From positions 36,502,425 through 36,566,424 of the forward strand of contig CM075771.1 in assembly GCA_037974665.1 (NCBI GenBank): a stretch of 64,000 bases of DNA. The letters are read 5' to 3'. The notes under the pieces were generated by a model, which saw only the letters and a program-made list of their open reading frames with translations, was not told the origin of the DNA and made no database searches. Position numbers and translations under genes: made by a program. Below are positions 36,409 through 49,333 of the stretch, one piece after another; position 1 is the first letter of the stretch, and every line of letters starts with the position of its first letter. This DNA is from Ehretia macrophylla. Taxonomy: Eukaryota; Streptophyta; Magnoliopsida; Boraginales; Ehretiaceae.

Positions 36409-39400
36409 GGCCAGGCCCGTGTATTTGCTTTGGATGCTGAGGAGCTTCCGGATACTACCGCTGTGGTAGAAGGTATTTTTCTTCTTAATGATCAATCAGT
36501 TAAGGTTTTAATTGATTCCGGGGCTTCGCATTCTTTTATTACTCCTACTTGTGCACAAAATTCTAAATTGAAACATGATAAACTGTTGCATGAGATTGTG
36601 GTCTATACTCCTATGGGTCCGAAGTTTGTTACTAGGTCTATTTGCAGAGCATGTAGTATATTTATTGAAGGTCGTGTTTTTCCTGCTGATTTGATTATCC
36701 TACCCTTCAATGACTTTGAAATTATATTGGGGATGGACTGGTTAAGTAAATATTATGCCCAGCTTGATTGTAGAAAGAAGATTGTGTATCTAGAAATGCC
36801 TGACCAGCCTGTACTTAAAATAGTTGGTAGTAGAAAATCTACGGGAACTCCTATTATTTCTTCTATTAGGGCATCTAAATTATTGAGCAAGGGTTGTGAG
36901 GCTTATCTTGCATATTTGATTAATCAACCTGGGGACCAATTGAAATTGAATGATGTACCTATTGTGAGAGAGTTTCCGGGGGTCTTTCCTGAGGAATTAC
37001 CTGGGTTACCGCCTGATAGAGAGATAGAGTTCATGATTGATTTATTGCCGGGGACTTCACCTATCTCTAGGACTCCGTACAGAATGGCTCCACCTGAGTT
37101 GCAAGAATTGAAAGTTCAATTGCAGGGCTTGCTTGAGAAGGGATTCATTCAGCCGAGTTCTTCACCGTGGGGTGCGCCAGTTCTATTCGTTAAAAAGAAA
37201 GACGGATCTCTTCGCCTATGCATTGATTATCGGGGTCTTAATCAGGTAACCATCAAAAATAAATATCCTTTGCCTTTAATCGAAGAATTATTTGATCAGT
37301 TGCAAGGCGCCAGGGTATTCTCTAAATTTGATCTGAGGCAGGGCTATTATCAACTGAGGATTAAGAAAGATGATGTTCCAAAAACTGCTTTCAGAACTCG
37401 ATATGGCCATTATGAGTTTGTTGTCTTGCCGTTTGGTCTTACTAATGCTCCCGCCGCATTCATGGACTTAATGCAGAGGGTATTCCGTCCTTATCTGGAC
37501 CAATTTGTGGTCATATTTATTGATGATATCCTTGTCTATTCTAAATCTGAGGCGGAACATGAACAGCATCTCAGAATTGTGTTGCAGACTCTTCAGGAGC
37601 ATCAGTTGTTTGCAAAGTTTAGCAAGTGTGAATTCTGGCTTAAGCGAGTTGCTTTTCTGGGCCATATTATCTCGCAGGATGGTATTTCTGTTGATCCAGC
37701 GAAGATTGAAGTTGTGTTATCTTGGAAACGACTTGAAACTGTCACGGAAATTCGTAGCTTCCTTGGTTTAGCTGGGTATTATCGGAGGTTTGTCAAGGAT
37801 TTCTCTAAGATTGCAGGGCCTTTAACTCAGCTTACTCAGAAGAAAACAGTATTTGACTGGAATGATAAATGTGAGGCCAGCTTCCAGGAATTGAAGAAGA
37901 GATTGACTACAGCTCCTATTCTTGCTTTACCTGAGGGTTATGATAATCTGATGATCTATAGTGATGCTTCGAAGGAGGGTCTGGGTTGTGTATTGATGCA
38001 GAATGGCAGGGTTATTGCTTATGCTTCCAGGAAACTGAAGCCTTATGAACTCAACTATCCGACTCATGATCTTGAGCTTGCAGCTATCATTCTTGCATTA
38101 AAGAAATGGCGTCATTATCTCTGGGGCAACAAGTTTGAAATCTTTACAGATCATAAGAGCTTGAAATATCTGTTTTCACAGAAAGAGTTGAACATGAGGC
38201 AGAGGCGTTGGCTGGAATTACTTGAGGACTATAACTGCACTATTAATTATCTTCCGGGCAAGGCCAATATTGTTGCTGATGCTTTGAGCCGAAAGGCTAC
38301 TGTTACTAGCTTGATTATCAAGAATTGGGAATTCATGGAAGAATTATGCTTATGGAAGCCTAGTACTTCAAATTCTGGTATTCAATTTGCAAGTTTGCAG
38401 ATTCAATCTCTGTTGTTATCCAGGATTCGAGAAGCTCAACAGGCTGATCTTCAATTATTGAAAGTCTTAGAGAATTCTAAAGGGGGAGAGTCGGATTTCA
38501 AACTGCACGACGATGGTGTTCTCAAATTCAAAGGTAGAATCTATATTCCGAATGATCCAACTCTGAAGAAGGATATTCTTGCTGAGGTACACAGTTCCAG
38601 ATATACTATCCATCCAGGCAGTACGAAAATGTATAAAGATTTAAAGCATAATTTCTGGTGGAATAATATGAAGAGAGAAATTGCTAACTATGTTGCTCGA
38701 TGTCTTACTTGTCAGAAAGTTAAAGCAGAACATCAGAGACATGCAGGGTTGTTGCAGCCTTTGGCTATTCCTGTTTGGAAATGGGATCATATTACTATGG
38801 ATTTCGTATCAGATTTACCGAGGTCTTCGAGGGGTAATGACTCAGTTTGGGTTATTGTGGATAGACTGACCAAGACTTCTCACTTTATTGCTAAAAAGAA
38901 GTCTGATTCTCTTGACAAGCTGGTAGAGTTGTATATTGAGAATGTTGTCCGACTTCATGGAATTCCAAACAGTATCGTGTCAGATAGAGATCCCAGATTC
39001 ACATCTCAGTTCTGGCAGAAGATTCAAAAAGCTTTGGGCACGACTTTGAGTTTCAGTACAGCTTATCATCCTTAGACAGATGGTCAATCCGAGAGAACTA
39101 TCTTAATCCTTGAGGATATGTTACGGGCTTGTATTCTGGACTTCGGTAAAAGTTGGGAGAAGTATTTGCCACTAGCAGAGTTCGCCTATAACAATAGTTA
39201 TCAAGCTACTATTGGTATGGCACCTTATGAGGCACTATATGGGCGTAAATGTCGGTCTCCTCTCTACTGGGATGATGTTGGTGAGATGAAGACTATCGAC
39301 CCTACTCTCTTACCTGAAATGAACAAAATGATTGATCATGTGCAGCTTATCAGAAAAAGAATGCTTACAGTACAGAGCCGGCAAAAGAGTTATGCAGATA

Positions 39401-39900
39401 GACGCCGTCGTGATCTGAAATTTGCTGTGGGGGATCGAGTATTTCTGAAAATTTCTCCTCGCAAGGGTTTGATTCGGCATGGTAAAGGAGGTAAACTCAG
39501 TCCTCGATATGTGGGACCATTTGAGATAACTGAAACTGTTGGTGATTTGGCTTACCGTTTGGCTTTACCTCCCAGTCTGGGCAGAATTCATGACGTAATC
39601 CATGTTTCCATGCTTCGGAAATATCAGCCAGATCCCTCTCATGTACTTGAGCCGGAACCGCTAGAGATCAGTGAAACTTTGACCTACACAGAGAAACCTC
39701 TTCGAATTGTTGATTAGAAAGTTCAGGAGCTGAGGACTAAAAGCATTCCGATGGTTAAAGTTCTGTGGGATCATCACGGAGTAGAGGATGCGACATGGGA
39801 AAGAGAGGATCAGATGCGGGAACGATATCCAGAGTTATTCGCCGAATCATGTAAGAATTGCGTGGACGCAATTAGTTTAAGGGGGAGAGGATGTGACGCC
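36409..39900 (+). pseudogene. pol: Element C pol: protease to chromodomain-like tail, two stops
   Basis: Same frame as gag. Protease with [10 protein letters not shown] (active Asp at 36514); reverse transcriptase with FIDD (37516-37527); RNase H with YSDAS near 37960 and DALSR near 38280; integrase with zinc region about 38590-38720 and catalytic Asp at 38983 and Glu at 39091 (D35E); GPFEI near 39510; chromodomain-like tail (VKVLWDHHG...ATWE) near 39751-39800. TAG interrupts at 39073-39075 (YHPQTDG expected, so CAG to TAG), between the last two catalytic residues of integrase, and at 39715-39717 (Gln in E1). The frame finally closes inside the LTR at 40024. Everything else is intact. Confidence 0.93.
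39856..39891 (+). promoter_or_regulatory. Element C stem-loop and polypurine tract
   Basis: A 7-bp stem AATTGCG / CGCAATT with loop TGGA (39856-39873), then AGTTTAAGGGGGAGAGGA against the LTR at 39892. Confidence 0.78.
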
Positions 39901-41659
39901 CGAGATTTAGCCATGCATTTAATTACTGTTGCATCCTTGTTTGCGCATTTCCTTCTGTGCATTATTGACTGCCTTCTTGCGTTACTATTCACTCCATTTT
40001 TAAACTGCCTTCTATCAGTTAATTAGCATTTTTATTAAATCATATTAATTGTAAAAGTAGTGGGAAAAATGTGCATTTGAGCTAACGGCGTTAGGAGAGC
40101 TCGTTTAGAAAATGATTTTTGTAGTTGAGTGAATAGTGTTACGTAATAACTTCATAGATTTAATTAGCTAGCCTAAGTTTTATACATTAGCCTCGTTTTG
40201 GAGCTAGAAACGCGCATTTTATTAGATCACTTAAGCACCCAAATGACCCCACCTCAACTTAACCCCTTTATTATAACACTTAAGCTCATAAAATTCAAAA
40301 AAAAAAAAAAAAAAGCTGAAAAACAGTAGCAGGAACCCGACAGCTCCAAGGGAGAAAAGGAAGAGAAATAGTTCGAAAAACAAAGGGGTTTAGGTGTAAT
40401 TTAAGTTGTCTCACACTTCTAAACCTATGTCAGGACTTCTTGAGTGTTTATATGCGATTTTAAATTGATTTGGAGCTTTTGGTATGATTCTATGCTTATT
40501 TGGTATATGTTCATTTGTAAACTGCTTATTAGCCTCTATATTTGCTTCTATCCTAATTGCAACGAGGTCAACCTACTTTGTTGATCCTCATATGTGTTAA
40601 TGCTTATATTATTGCTATTAACTTGTCATCGTTAAGTGCATTGCATAGTGGTTGCGCAACCATAGTGTCAGGGGCGGATGTGTTGAATATCGGCTGGGCG
40701 GCAGAGGGCTTGCCGGTGGATATTCAAACTCCGTACCCTATTCCCTCATTCGCCTGGTCCGGAGATTGCCAGGGGATGTTGGGTTGTAGGATTCGGGGTA
40801 CATCCGGAGTACACCCACTGGAGTGATTGGGGTTATGCCGGCTTATCGTGATCGTGCTCGTGGTTCGTGGATCGTGATTGAAGACCAGCGAAGATTGGTG
40901 TATAGGGGATTGTTGAAACGTATCCTTTTAATTGTGTGGTTATTTAAGTTATCGTTGTCTCTTAAATTGTCTAAGTGTTATTGTTGTGTATTGTATTATC
41001 TGTTGCATTGCACGCCCCGGGACTATATCCCTCACTGGGCAACAGTGGTTGCTCATACCTCGATATCTGTTTCAGGAGACGCTGAGGGTGATCCCCAGCT
41101 TGTTGATTTAGTTGAGGAAGAAGAAGTTCAGATCGAGCCTTTACCTTAGTTGCTGTGTCTGATAACTTGAGGTGGTTAATGAAATTGCTGCTATGTGGAA
41201 AGTTTAATTAATTGTTTTATGTTCTATTTTGTGGCCTAAGGGCTATGTATATGTTTGTTGCGCAAGTCGAAGGATAGTAGATTGTGGTGTAGAATTGGAA
41301 GCCATGTATTGTAATAACTTTTATTCTCGCCTTATTTCCTTGCATGCTTGGGAGTGGATGGTTAATGTAGAATGCTTTATCCTTTAAGTTGTTTTATTGA
41401 TTTCCTAGAATGTCATGATTATAAAACTATGCTGGCAACAAGTTCTCGCATGCTTGTGTGTGTTGGAGCTAATGTGTACCATAAGGCTCGGATGGCCTTA
41501 TAGCTTTGTTGTTTAATTTAAGAAAAGCTTGTATTGTATTGTTGGGACTTTGTTTAAGTGTTTACAGGTTTTTAGAATGTCCACGGTACAGGGGAGACTC
41601 TGTCCGTGTGTCGGGTCCGGACTTAACCTTTAGCTTGGGGGTTGGATCGGGGCGTGACA
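39892..41659 (+). repeat. Element C 3' LTR (1768 bp)
   Basis: Near-identical to 33073-34843; the differences seen are mostly transitions plus a changed A run near 40297. The hairpin lies at 40795-40816, unchanged. Confidence 0.94.
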
Positions 41660-41664
41660 CCAAG
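41660..41664 (+). repeat. Target site duplication CCAAG of element C, right copy
   Basis: Identical to 33068-33072. Confidence 0.95.
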
Positions 41665-44600
41665 CTAGGATCACTTCTCAGAAGTCAAACTTCTCCTCTA
41701 CAGCTAGGTCATTTCGAGCTACAACCCTTCGAGCAGGGCAGTTCATGAGATGCTATCTCCGATCGAGGTTAGGTCTTCTTTTGTTCTGCTGTTGTTATTC
41801 TTCTTCCAACCTGTACACAAACCAAGGCTTCTCGAAGTCAAGTACATCAAAGGTATGGGAAGAAAGGGTTATCTCAGGATGGACTCAATATCTATTATCT
41901 TGGGTTGGGTTTGGTCCCTTTCTCCAAATCTTTCGTTTCAAGCATCAAATGGAAAAAAAAAGTCATAAGAGAATAGGCATATAAACAAGTAAACCCGACC
42001 CAGGAGGAATGCACTGAAACATCATACATATGAGACTAAAAGCTTCGTCTACCCTGTCTCTTGTGAAAAATTCTTTATTGATCGACCTATGTGACACTAG
42101 CCAATCAATTCATTCAATCGACGAACTGGTTGGGATGATAACCAGATACTTTTCTTGTTCTTGGGGCTCAATCACTAAGGTGGGCTACTTTCCAAGTCTC
42201 CCCATTTCTGTATTTTTAAAAATGGGGATCCCTCCTATCCCCTGCTAGATGGATAAGGTGGGTTACTTTCTCATAGTCTCCATATCAAGATGGTGGATCA
42301 GGCTAATCAGACTTGAGCTCTCTCGTCTAGATTGATAGATCTGGATCCCCCAAGAAAGGTTTTCATTCCTGCTGCCAAATGTATTTGACTAGTTCAGTTA
42401 GCAATTCAGTCAGCCTTAGCTAAAAAAGTGAATCTCCTGCCAAAACCGCTTAAAAAAAACAAATCTTCCTTGGGAGTGAGAAGTGAATCAGGGACTTGCC
42501 ATGGATAGGAGTGCGTGATCAATAAAGAAAGAGAAGAAAACTTTGGTTATGGCATGGATAGCTAACTTGAGTGACAAAAGGCAACGAAGGCTTGATTGCG
42601 AGTTTCCTTTTCCCCAGGGCTAGGGGTAGGGTATAGCACATAGGCCGTTTAGAGCAAGAAAAAGCAAGACCAAACCCAATCTTTAAGTAAAGGGCTTCCT
42701 CATGAAGCTTCGCCCCAAGGGACGACTGCTACTGGATTTCTTGATTTGGCAGCAGTTCATGCAATCGAGACTATTATATGCAGATCTGTTCCTCTAATAT
42801 ATCGCTATAAAGCGCCTAAGCCATTTCCCTCAAACAAAGAATTCTTAGTCAGAGTTAGAAGCAACCTACGGAAAACATATAAAGTAAGTTAGATCACATT
42901 GAGTTAGCATGCACCTGACCTCGGCCCTATGGCCTCGAAGGAAATTCTTTTATTTGTTCGATAATAAAATGCCAGGCATTCGGAGATAGGACTTTTTCAG
43001 ATGATACGGGAGTCCTTGCTATCAAGTCAACTACCTTTGTACCCGAGTGAATATTAAGGGATTCCCCATGGGAGAGACACATAGAAAGCTCTCCAAGAAG
43101 TCAGTCAAAGCCATCTCTCGCTCACCTACGTGCTCATGACTATATTTACGATGCCGCGGGATATTTTATTAATAGTCTATATCACTACCGCTAGTTGCAT
43201 CCTTTTATTCCTGTTGCTTAGCTTCTTTGATGGGTGCTTTTTTCTTGTCATGGTCAATTGGCTTTTGTAGTTGATTTAGGCCCGATACATCTCTCATCCC
43301 ATTGTACGAGTCTTTTCGTTTAGGTTTGTATTATTTTAGGGTACTCTGGATCAGTATCCCAGTTCATTGCCCTGTCCTTGATCTGGGAATCGTGTTCTCA
43401 TTGAAACTATTAAAAAAAAAGAACTTCTTTAATTGATGCCTCTTCATTTAGTTAATTCATCGTGGTACTAAGAAGATGATTGGCAAAGATTGGAATTAGA
43501 ATGATAAAGAAATCGTCTGACAGAATATAATTCTAATATAGAACATCTAAACTCAGGAAAGAGTTGGTTACCAATCAAATAACTGAAACATATCTTCCTC
43601 GGCCCAGAAAAGGTGCAGAGTAATGTCTTGTCTTTGCTTAGTACCAACATGGAACTAGTGCTTACGCTTATCTTGTTGATGGTAAAGTCCTAATACAATT
43701 TGTTCCTAGCTTACAGGCGGCTAATGGACAAAGCTATCTAGCAAAAGATGATTAAAGAATTCAGCTGCCGATACCACTTGAAATTAAAGGGATCTAACAT
43801 CCCACTACGAATTCATCATAATTTCTTTCTTACTCTTCATCTTTTAGTAAGCTAGGAATGTATAAAAGAGTTTTACCACTAGCTAATCCTATGCAGCTTA
43901 TAGTGCATATTCTGTAACGATATTTGTCTAAAATAGGTTCAATTTATTTAATGAATTTAACAGCAAAATGAGAGGAATGAGACTGATTCCCGGGTCAAAG
44001 AGTTCTTTATTGGGAACCAAGCTCAAAAAGAATAAAATTTGCAATTTAACTGTTCGAGTAGGGACTTACTCACAGGAGATTTTGAAAGAGAAAACTTAGC
44101 CGTGGAAAAGGTCCTCTCAATGCTCTAACGCCCACACTGGATATGGACCGAACTGTCTCATGACATTCTAAATCCAGCTCACGTACCGCTTCAATGGGCG
44201 AAAAAAAGAAGAAAGCAAGGAACAAAAGGTAGGGTAACTAGTTTCGTTCTTTTGACTATCCCAAGCCGGCCAAGCCAGCAAAGCCAGTTCCTTTTAGATC
44301 GGATGTAGATTTCTTTAGATGTGTAGTACCTAGTTAAGAAAAACCGAGTCTTCATCACAAATGGAATTGCGAAAAAGGAGAGATCTAGAATAGAAAGCAC
44401 ACCAAGGCGCGGTGCTCTATGGTTCTTGTTTTAGCCTGGTAATCACTGTAGGCATTTGTCAAAAGGATCTCTTCTATGAGAGTATTCTATAGATATAACT
44501 TTTCTATTATTCTTATCTTTATAGATGAATTGAATTACATCCCTCACCCAATGCCCAACTCTGGGGCACTAGTTTCATTCCCGAGGATACGAAAGCACGG

Positions 44601-47600
44601 TTTCAAAAATGCTTTAGTTAATACCGCTAAAAATTCTTGCACCCAACGCTCTGGCTTTAAGTTAATGCCTATCTACTTTCTTCCTCCCGTTTAGTGACCT
44701 GCCCTGATCGACAGTACGTACGGAAGGAATGAGAGATCAAGGTGTGCTACTCTCGGCCTAACCAGTCTTCTCTCTTACTTGTCCTATCTATAAAAGAAAG
44801 AGTTGGTTTCTATTTTCATCGATCTTGGAGTGGGTGTCTTGCTTGATGGCTTTCTTTCATATCGGTTTCAGGTTCATACTCTGCTCCCTAATCCGGAAAG
44901 ATCGTATGTCAATGTTCCCAGGGTAGCAACTTCCACTTCTCTTAGTCAAAGTATGGGCTTCGGTTCGGGACTCTGAATCGATCAATCTAATGGGAAAACT
45001 CATTTCCTCTTTCTTTTCCCGCTTTCTCTCCACTCTTGTGGCTTACCGTCCTAGGGCATTAACTCGGCTTTTTCCTGTAAATCGTGGCTGGTTCCTCTTT
45101 TCTTCTCTCGGGGTGGCTACTTTCTCTATCCGAAACTTCCTTACCCTTAAAGCTGCTCTTCTGTGTTTCCTTCCGTGGGAATGAAATGAACCCTGAGATT
45201 ACTCTATCCCTGGCATCCCTTTCTGCCCTTTCCCGCGTAGGTCCCATTCATCGGCCACATACACGTATACTTTACGTACACAAGTGGTCGAGCCAAAGAA
45301 GAGAATAGACGATGTAGGTCATCCTTCGGAGAAGTGGGTGAACTCATGAAACTGACAATCTCAACTTCCTTACTTACGATATAATAAACTCATATAACAA
45401 CTCCAGGCTTTAAAGAAGAGAAAAAAGACCTGGCTTCAAGGGCTTTAGCTTTGAGGAAAGAAAGATCCTAGACCTGGCTCGCTCGAGGCAGATTCCATTC
45501 CTCATCCCCCAAACCTAGCATAAGAGAAGGGCTGACAACACCTATGTGTCAAATGAGAGTTATTGCCTAAGATCCTCTTCTCCGAGATCTTAGGTCTACT
45601 GTTGATTGTTGATACAACTTGGCTCCTCATGCCAGGTCTGGGTAAGGATATGTGAGAGAAACTGCTGCTGCTAATGAGGGGCATCTATTCTACTCTGATG
45701 CGAGGGAGGCCATCCATAGGCTTCTATGGGCTCCATAAGAAGGGCAGGAGATCCGGAGTTGACGGATTCAACTTTTGCATAGGACCGAAAATAAATTAGA
45801 AGGAAATTGTTTAGAGCTGTATAAAAAGAAGATTTAAAAGGGGGAAGGCTAGCTTCGCATAGGCTACATAAGCCAGGATCAAACTCTTCTTTTGACTATG
45901 ATTAAGCCCCTCAGTGGTAGAACGTACTACTTCCTTCCAACCTTCGGCGAACTCGTATTTTAAGCAATTTCTTGTTAAGATCAAATCACTTTTTCATACC
46001 TAAATGCAGCCATGATCTTTTATACGATACCACCAATGATAGAAGGAGAGAATGCGATCATTTTTCTTCAATTCATCTATAGAGCCAAATCCCTTTATCC
46101 CCTCTCTGAATCCGTTCTTTCTGAAAAATGTTTGGCAAGGAGTATGAATGTCCGAACTCACTGTGTTAAGCATAAGGACCACCCTAAGAGCTGATTCAAT
46201 AGCTAAGGTTACTTATATGCCATTCACTGCGGCAACGGAAATCTTACAACTACTACGAGAAGATCTGTCTTACCTTATTTTTGAGCTCTTATTCAATTTC
46301 TCTCACTTATTGTTGGGGTTTTTACTCAATTTATTTTTAGGAAAGAAGGAAGAATACCATAAATCTTATAATATGTCACCGGTGTACTTACTTTAACACA
46401 AGAAACGTGGGCCTACTAATTACCTCCGACTAATTCCTTAAATCAAGTAGAGCAGCCGGAGGGACAATAGAGATTTTACCTCAATCCAATCAATCTATTC
46501 CCAAGCCGATGCTTTGGGTTACTTGCCCTACTTTTGGGTTAGCTTTCTAACTACTTGTTAGCTTGTTTGCTTACTATCCTCTTGCTTATTCTTGAACCAG
46601 GGACTTAAACTAAAACTTCCAACTTCTAAGAAATCATGTATTTATCTTTCCATGCTGTCTTTTGCATGCTATTCCTTACATAACCTCCACTTGGATTCAT
46701 TTCAAGCCTCGAGTTCTTGTTTAGAAATCTCATAGTTGAAGTTCGAATGAGAGATTTGATGCAATTCAAATTGACAAGCAGTAGTGACATCATAATAAAT
46801 ATCCGGAGGACATAACAAAATCTTTAATTCTGGGTTCCCTTTACCAATAGACCAATCAATGGCGCTGTATCGAAAACAAGATTCAGTCGCTACAAGCGAA
46901 GGATAATAAGAAACCGGCTGTAAAATGGGTAGATTAACTAAAAGAAAATACACTTGGGCCACTAAGCACTAGGAGAGTTGCTTAGATAATATGCCTAGAC
47001 CAGAACACTAAGGGAGTCTTCAGGTCTAGACGTAGCCTTCTTTAAATGTCATGCCAGTTAAGGTAAGCTCTCAGTGGATGCCATTACTTGACTCAATCTA
47101 TCTGGGTCATATTGCGATCGACGCTTATTAAATGTTTCTTTGACTATTGTGTACATCCCCAGCCAATAAGTGGTGTGGGTACCAGACTCGCTAAGAGGAG
47201 ATAATAGTGGCTCCGCGCCCCTTAACTACTGAATACCTTAAAGAGGTGGTTGATGTTTGTCAGACATAGATCGTTGATTCTCTTAATTTAATTCTTTGAA
47301 ACTACGCTCTAGACTAGACTAAGAATCCCTCTATTTTAATAGTAAGATTTGATTTTATTGGCTATTGGCACTTCTATAGAATAGAAAGAAGGAGTTGTCA
47401 GCCCTTGTCCTTTAAGTAGAGACCATTTTTTCTGTGAGGGGTCGTAGGCCAGTCTTTCAGTAATTTGCGAGGAGTGTAAGCTATTATAAAAGTTCTTTAT
47501 TGATTAACACGGCCAGGCAATCGTAGACCCTTCCTCTAGTTAGTGACTTGGCTCCCTTCCTTCTAGTCAGTCCCTTCTCTTCCTTCTCCTTTTGCTTTCT

Positions 47601-49333
47601 TTCTATCCTCTGGTTTAAGGTTTATAAGGGGAGTGCTCGCTACTATAAGACATCTGTGCATTCCTTCGAGGCAATCGTAGCCAAGCTCTGAGACTATTCA
47701 AGCTAGCGTGGTAACGATACTGAGGAGGATACCTAGCTAGTCATGAGCTAAAGCAAAGAAGTGAAGCCCTCGATTAGCAAATAGCTCCCCATTCTATCCA
47801 ATAGACTCTTTGCTAAAGTTCAAAGGCTAGTATGAAGAAGGTCCAATGTCCGTGAGAAGTAAGTAAAACTGCAGTTCCAAAGCTTTTTAAGGTGTAATGC
47901 AGGCTGGGCAATCAACCAGAGAACCAAGGAATGGAATTGAACTGAAAGCATATGATTCAGTTGAAGCTGCAACCAAAGATGAGTGGCTGTTGATCGGGCA
48001 CCGAACTATTGGCTTTAGCGACCCAATGTATATAGATGAAAGATGAGTTCGGAAGTACTGGATAGGTGCCTCCTCCACGAAATGTAGCTTATGCGGAACA
48101 TATTATTCCTCAACCATCAACTAGCAGTGCTTGATAGAGAAGCTCTATAAGGGCTATTTTAGGGCAGGCCCCACTCAATGCGGTTTTTTTCTTTTCTTGA
48201 TGAAATCTTCAAACCTCTCTTATTTAATTTATTTTATGTGCTGATAGAGAAGCCCTTTCTTTTGACGACATAAACCTAAAAACATCATCTTAGTGGACAG
48301 GTAGTAGTTTTAGCGTACTAAGAGCCCTCTGGTTGCATTGAAAAAATATGAGCTTTTTCCCCCTAACTACGATGGTTCAGAAGATGCCACATCCGCCTCA
48401 AGACCCACAGCTTATTCAATAGCTTACGCCGCGCGATTTGTTGCTTCCAAAGGTTGAAAATGCTCTACTGATAGGGAGAGGTTTGAAGATTAGTCTTATT
48501 TCTACCCGGGTTTCAAGCCATTGTCTCAGTCAGTAGCCTAAGATAAGCCAACTTACAAGATCGGATTAGCAAATCATGAAACCTGCCAAAGAAGAGCTTA
48601 CAATCACATATTGCGCCCATACTAGTACCTTTTGTTGTACCTACTTAGGCCACATCTCATTCATTTTCCTTCCCAGCATGTCTGTTGTCTTCTTTCAAAG
48701 AGGCCATTCTTGGTCTTTCAACTAACCCGGAAAGGGATACTTACCAATCAAAAGAAAAAAAAAGAACAAATGAGATAGCTAAAGCCAAAGTCACATTTGA
48801 GGATCTTGAATCCACCGGGAACAAGATCCGCTTCTAGTCGGAGGAAAAAGCCGATGTTATTTTACATTTTTTTAGTTAGAAAAGTATGGAGATTTTAAGT
48901 AGCAATAAGTTTCTTTACCTTCCCTGTTTTGGTAGTAGTGGTATATAAGATATAGATTTCTTTTAGGAGTGATCTTTCCCTGTACTTAGAAATTGCATAA
49001 GAGAAGAAAGGTCGTAGCGTATGGGGAAGTTAAGCATATAGCTTAAGCGCTAAGAAGCTCCCTCCAAACATGCTACTTCAGCTATATTCTTTTCACGTGC
49101 GACTTGAACATTGTTTTCGGGGATAATCTACGCTCCGTAAACAAAGGTCAACCTTTCTTTCTTATCAAATCCCCCCTCTTCCGAGCGATGCCCAGATCCC
49201 TTTCGCACCTAATGGTACTTAGACTCATAGGCACGGTCTTCTGATTCCAACATTGGAAGCCCAAGTGGAATTGGCAACAAGAGATGCTGTCTTTCTTACA
49301 GCCGATAGATGAAGGGGACGGACCCTCCAAAGG
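41665..49333. other. NUMT, central part: mitochondrial-type DNA without a recognised gene
   Basis: Continuation of 30380-33072 after element C. About 7.7 kb of spacer-like sequence with even base composition. I find no rRNA, no tRNA cloverleaf and no conserved mitochondrial protein. The longest open frames (46702-46962 minus, 86 codons; 46148-46396 plus, 82 codons; 44990-45184 plus, 64 codons) match nothing I know and may be chance. Plant mitochondrial spacers are poorly conserved, so absence of recognition is expected. Confidence 0.6.
46702..46962 (-). other. Unrecognised 86-codon open frame in the NUMT
   Basis: An open frame starting MAQVYFLLV and ending SKQELEA, with a mixed, protein-like composition rather than a simple repeat. 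I do not recognise the family. It could be a fragment of a mitochondrial chimeric ORF or chance. No neighbours suggest a role. Confidence 0.2.

Larger units (their letters stand above)
33073..41659 (+). mobile_element. Complete, recent Ty3/gypsy chromovirus C inserted in the NUMT
   Basis: 8587 bp: LTR 33073-34843, primer site 34850-34861, gag 35197-36408, pol to about 39900 in the same frame, purine tract, LTR 39892-41659, with perfect CCAAG duplications. The LTRs (1771 and 1768 bp) differ by only about a dozen substitutions plus one A-run difference by eye, near 0.7 percent. That implies a few hundred thousand years if a rate of about 1.3e-8 per site per year, used for grasses, applied here (an assumption). 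Four in-frame stops, no frameshift and no other damage are seen. G at 58645 is a fragment of the same or a close family. Confidence 0.95.

Noticed and set aside
47887-48078. 63-codon minus-strand frame as a retrotransposon or organelle protein fragment
   Set aside because: No motif could be matched on either strand; it is compatible with chance in spacer DNA.
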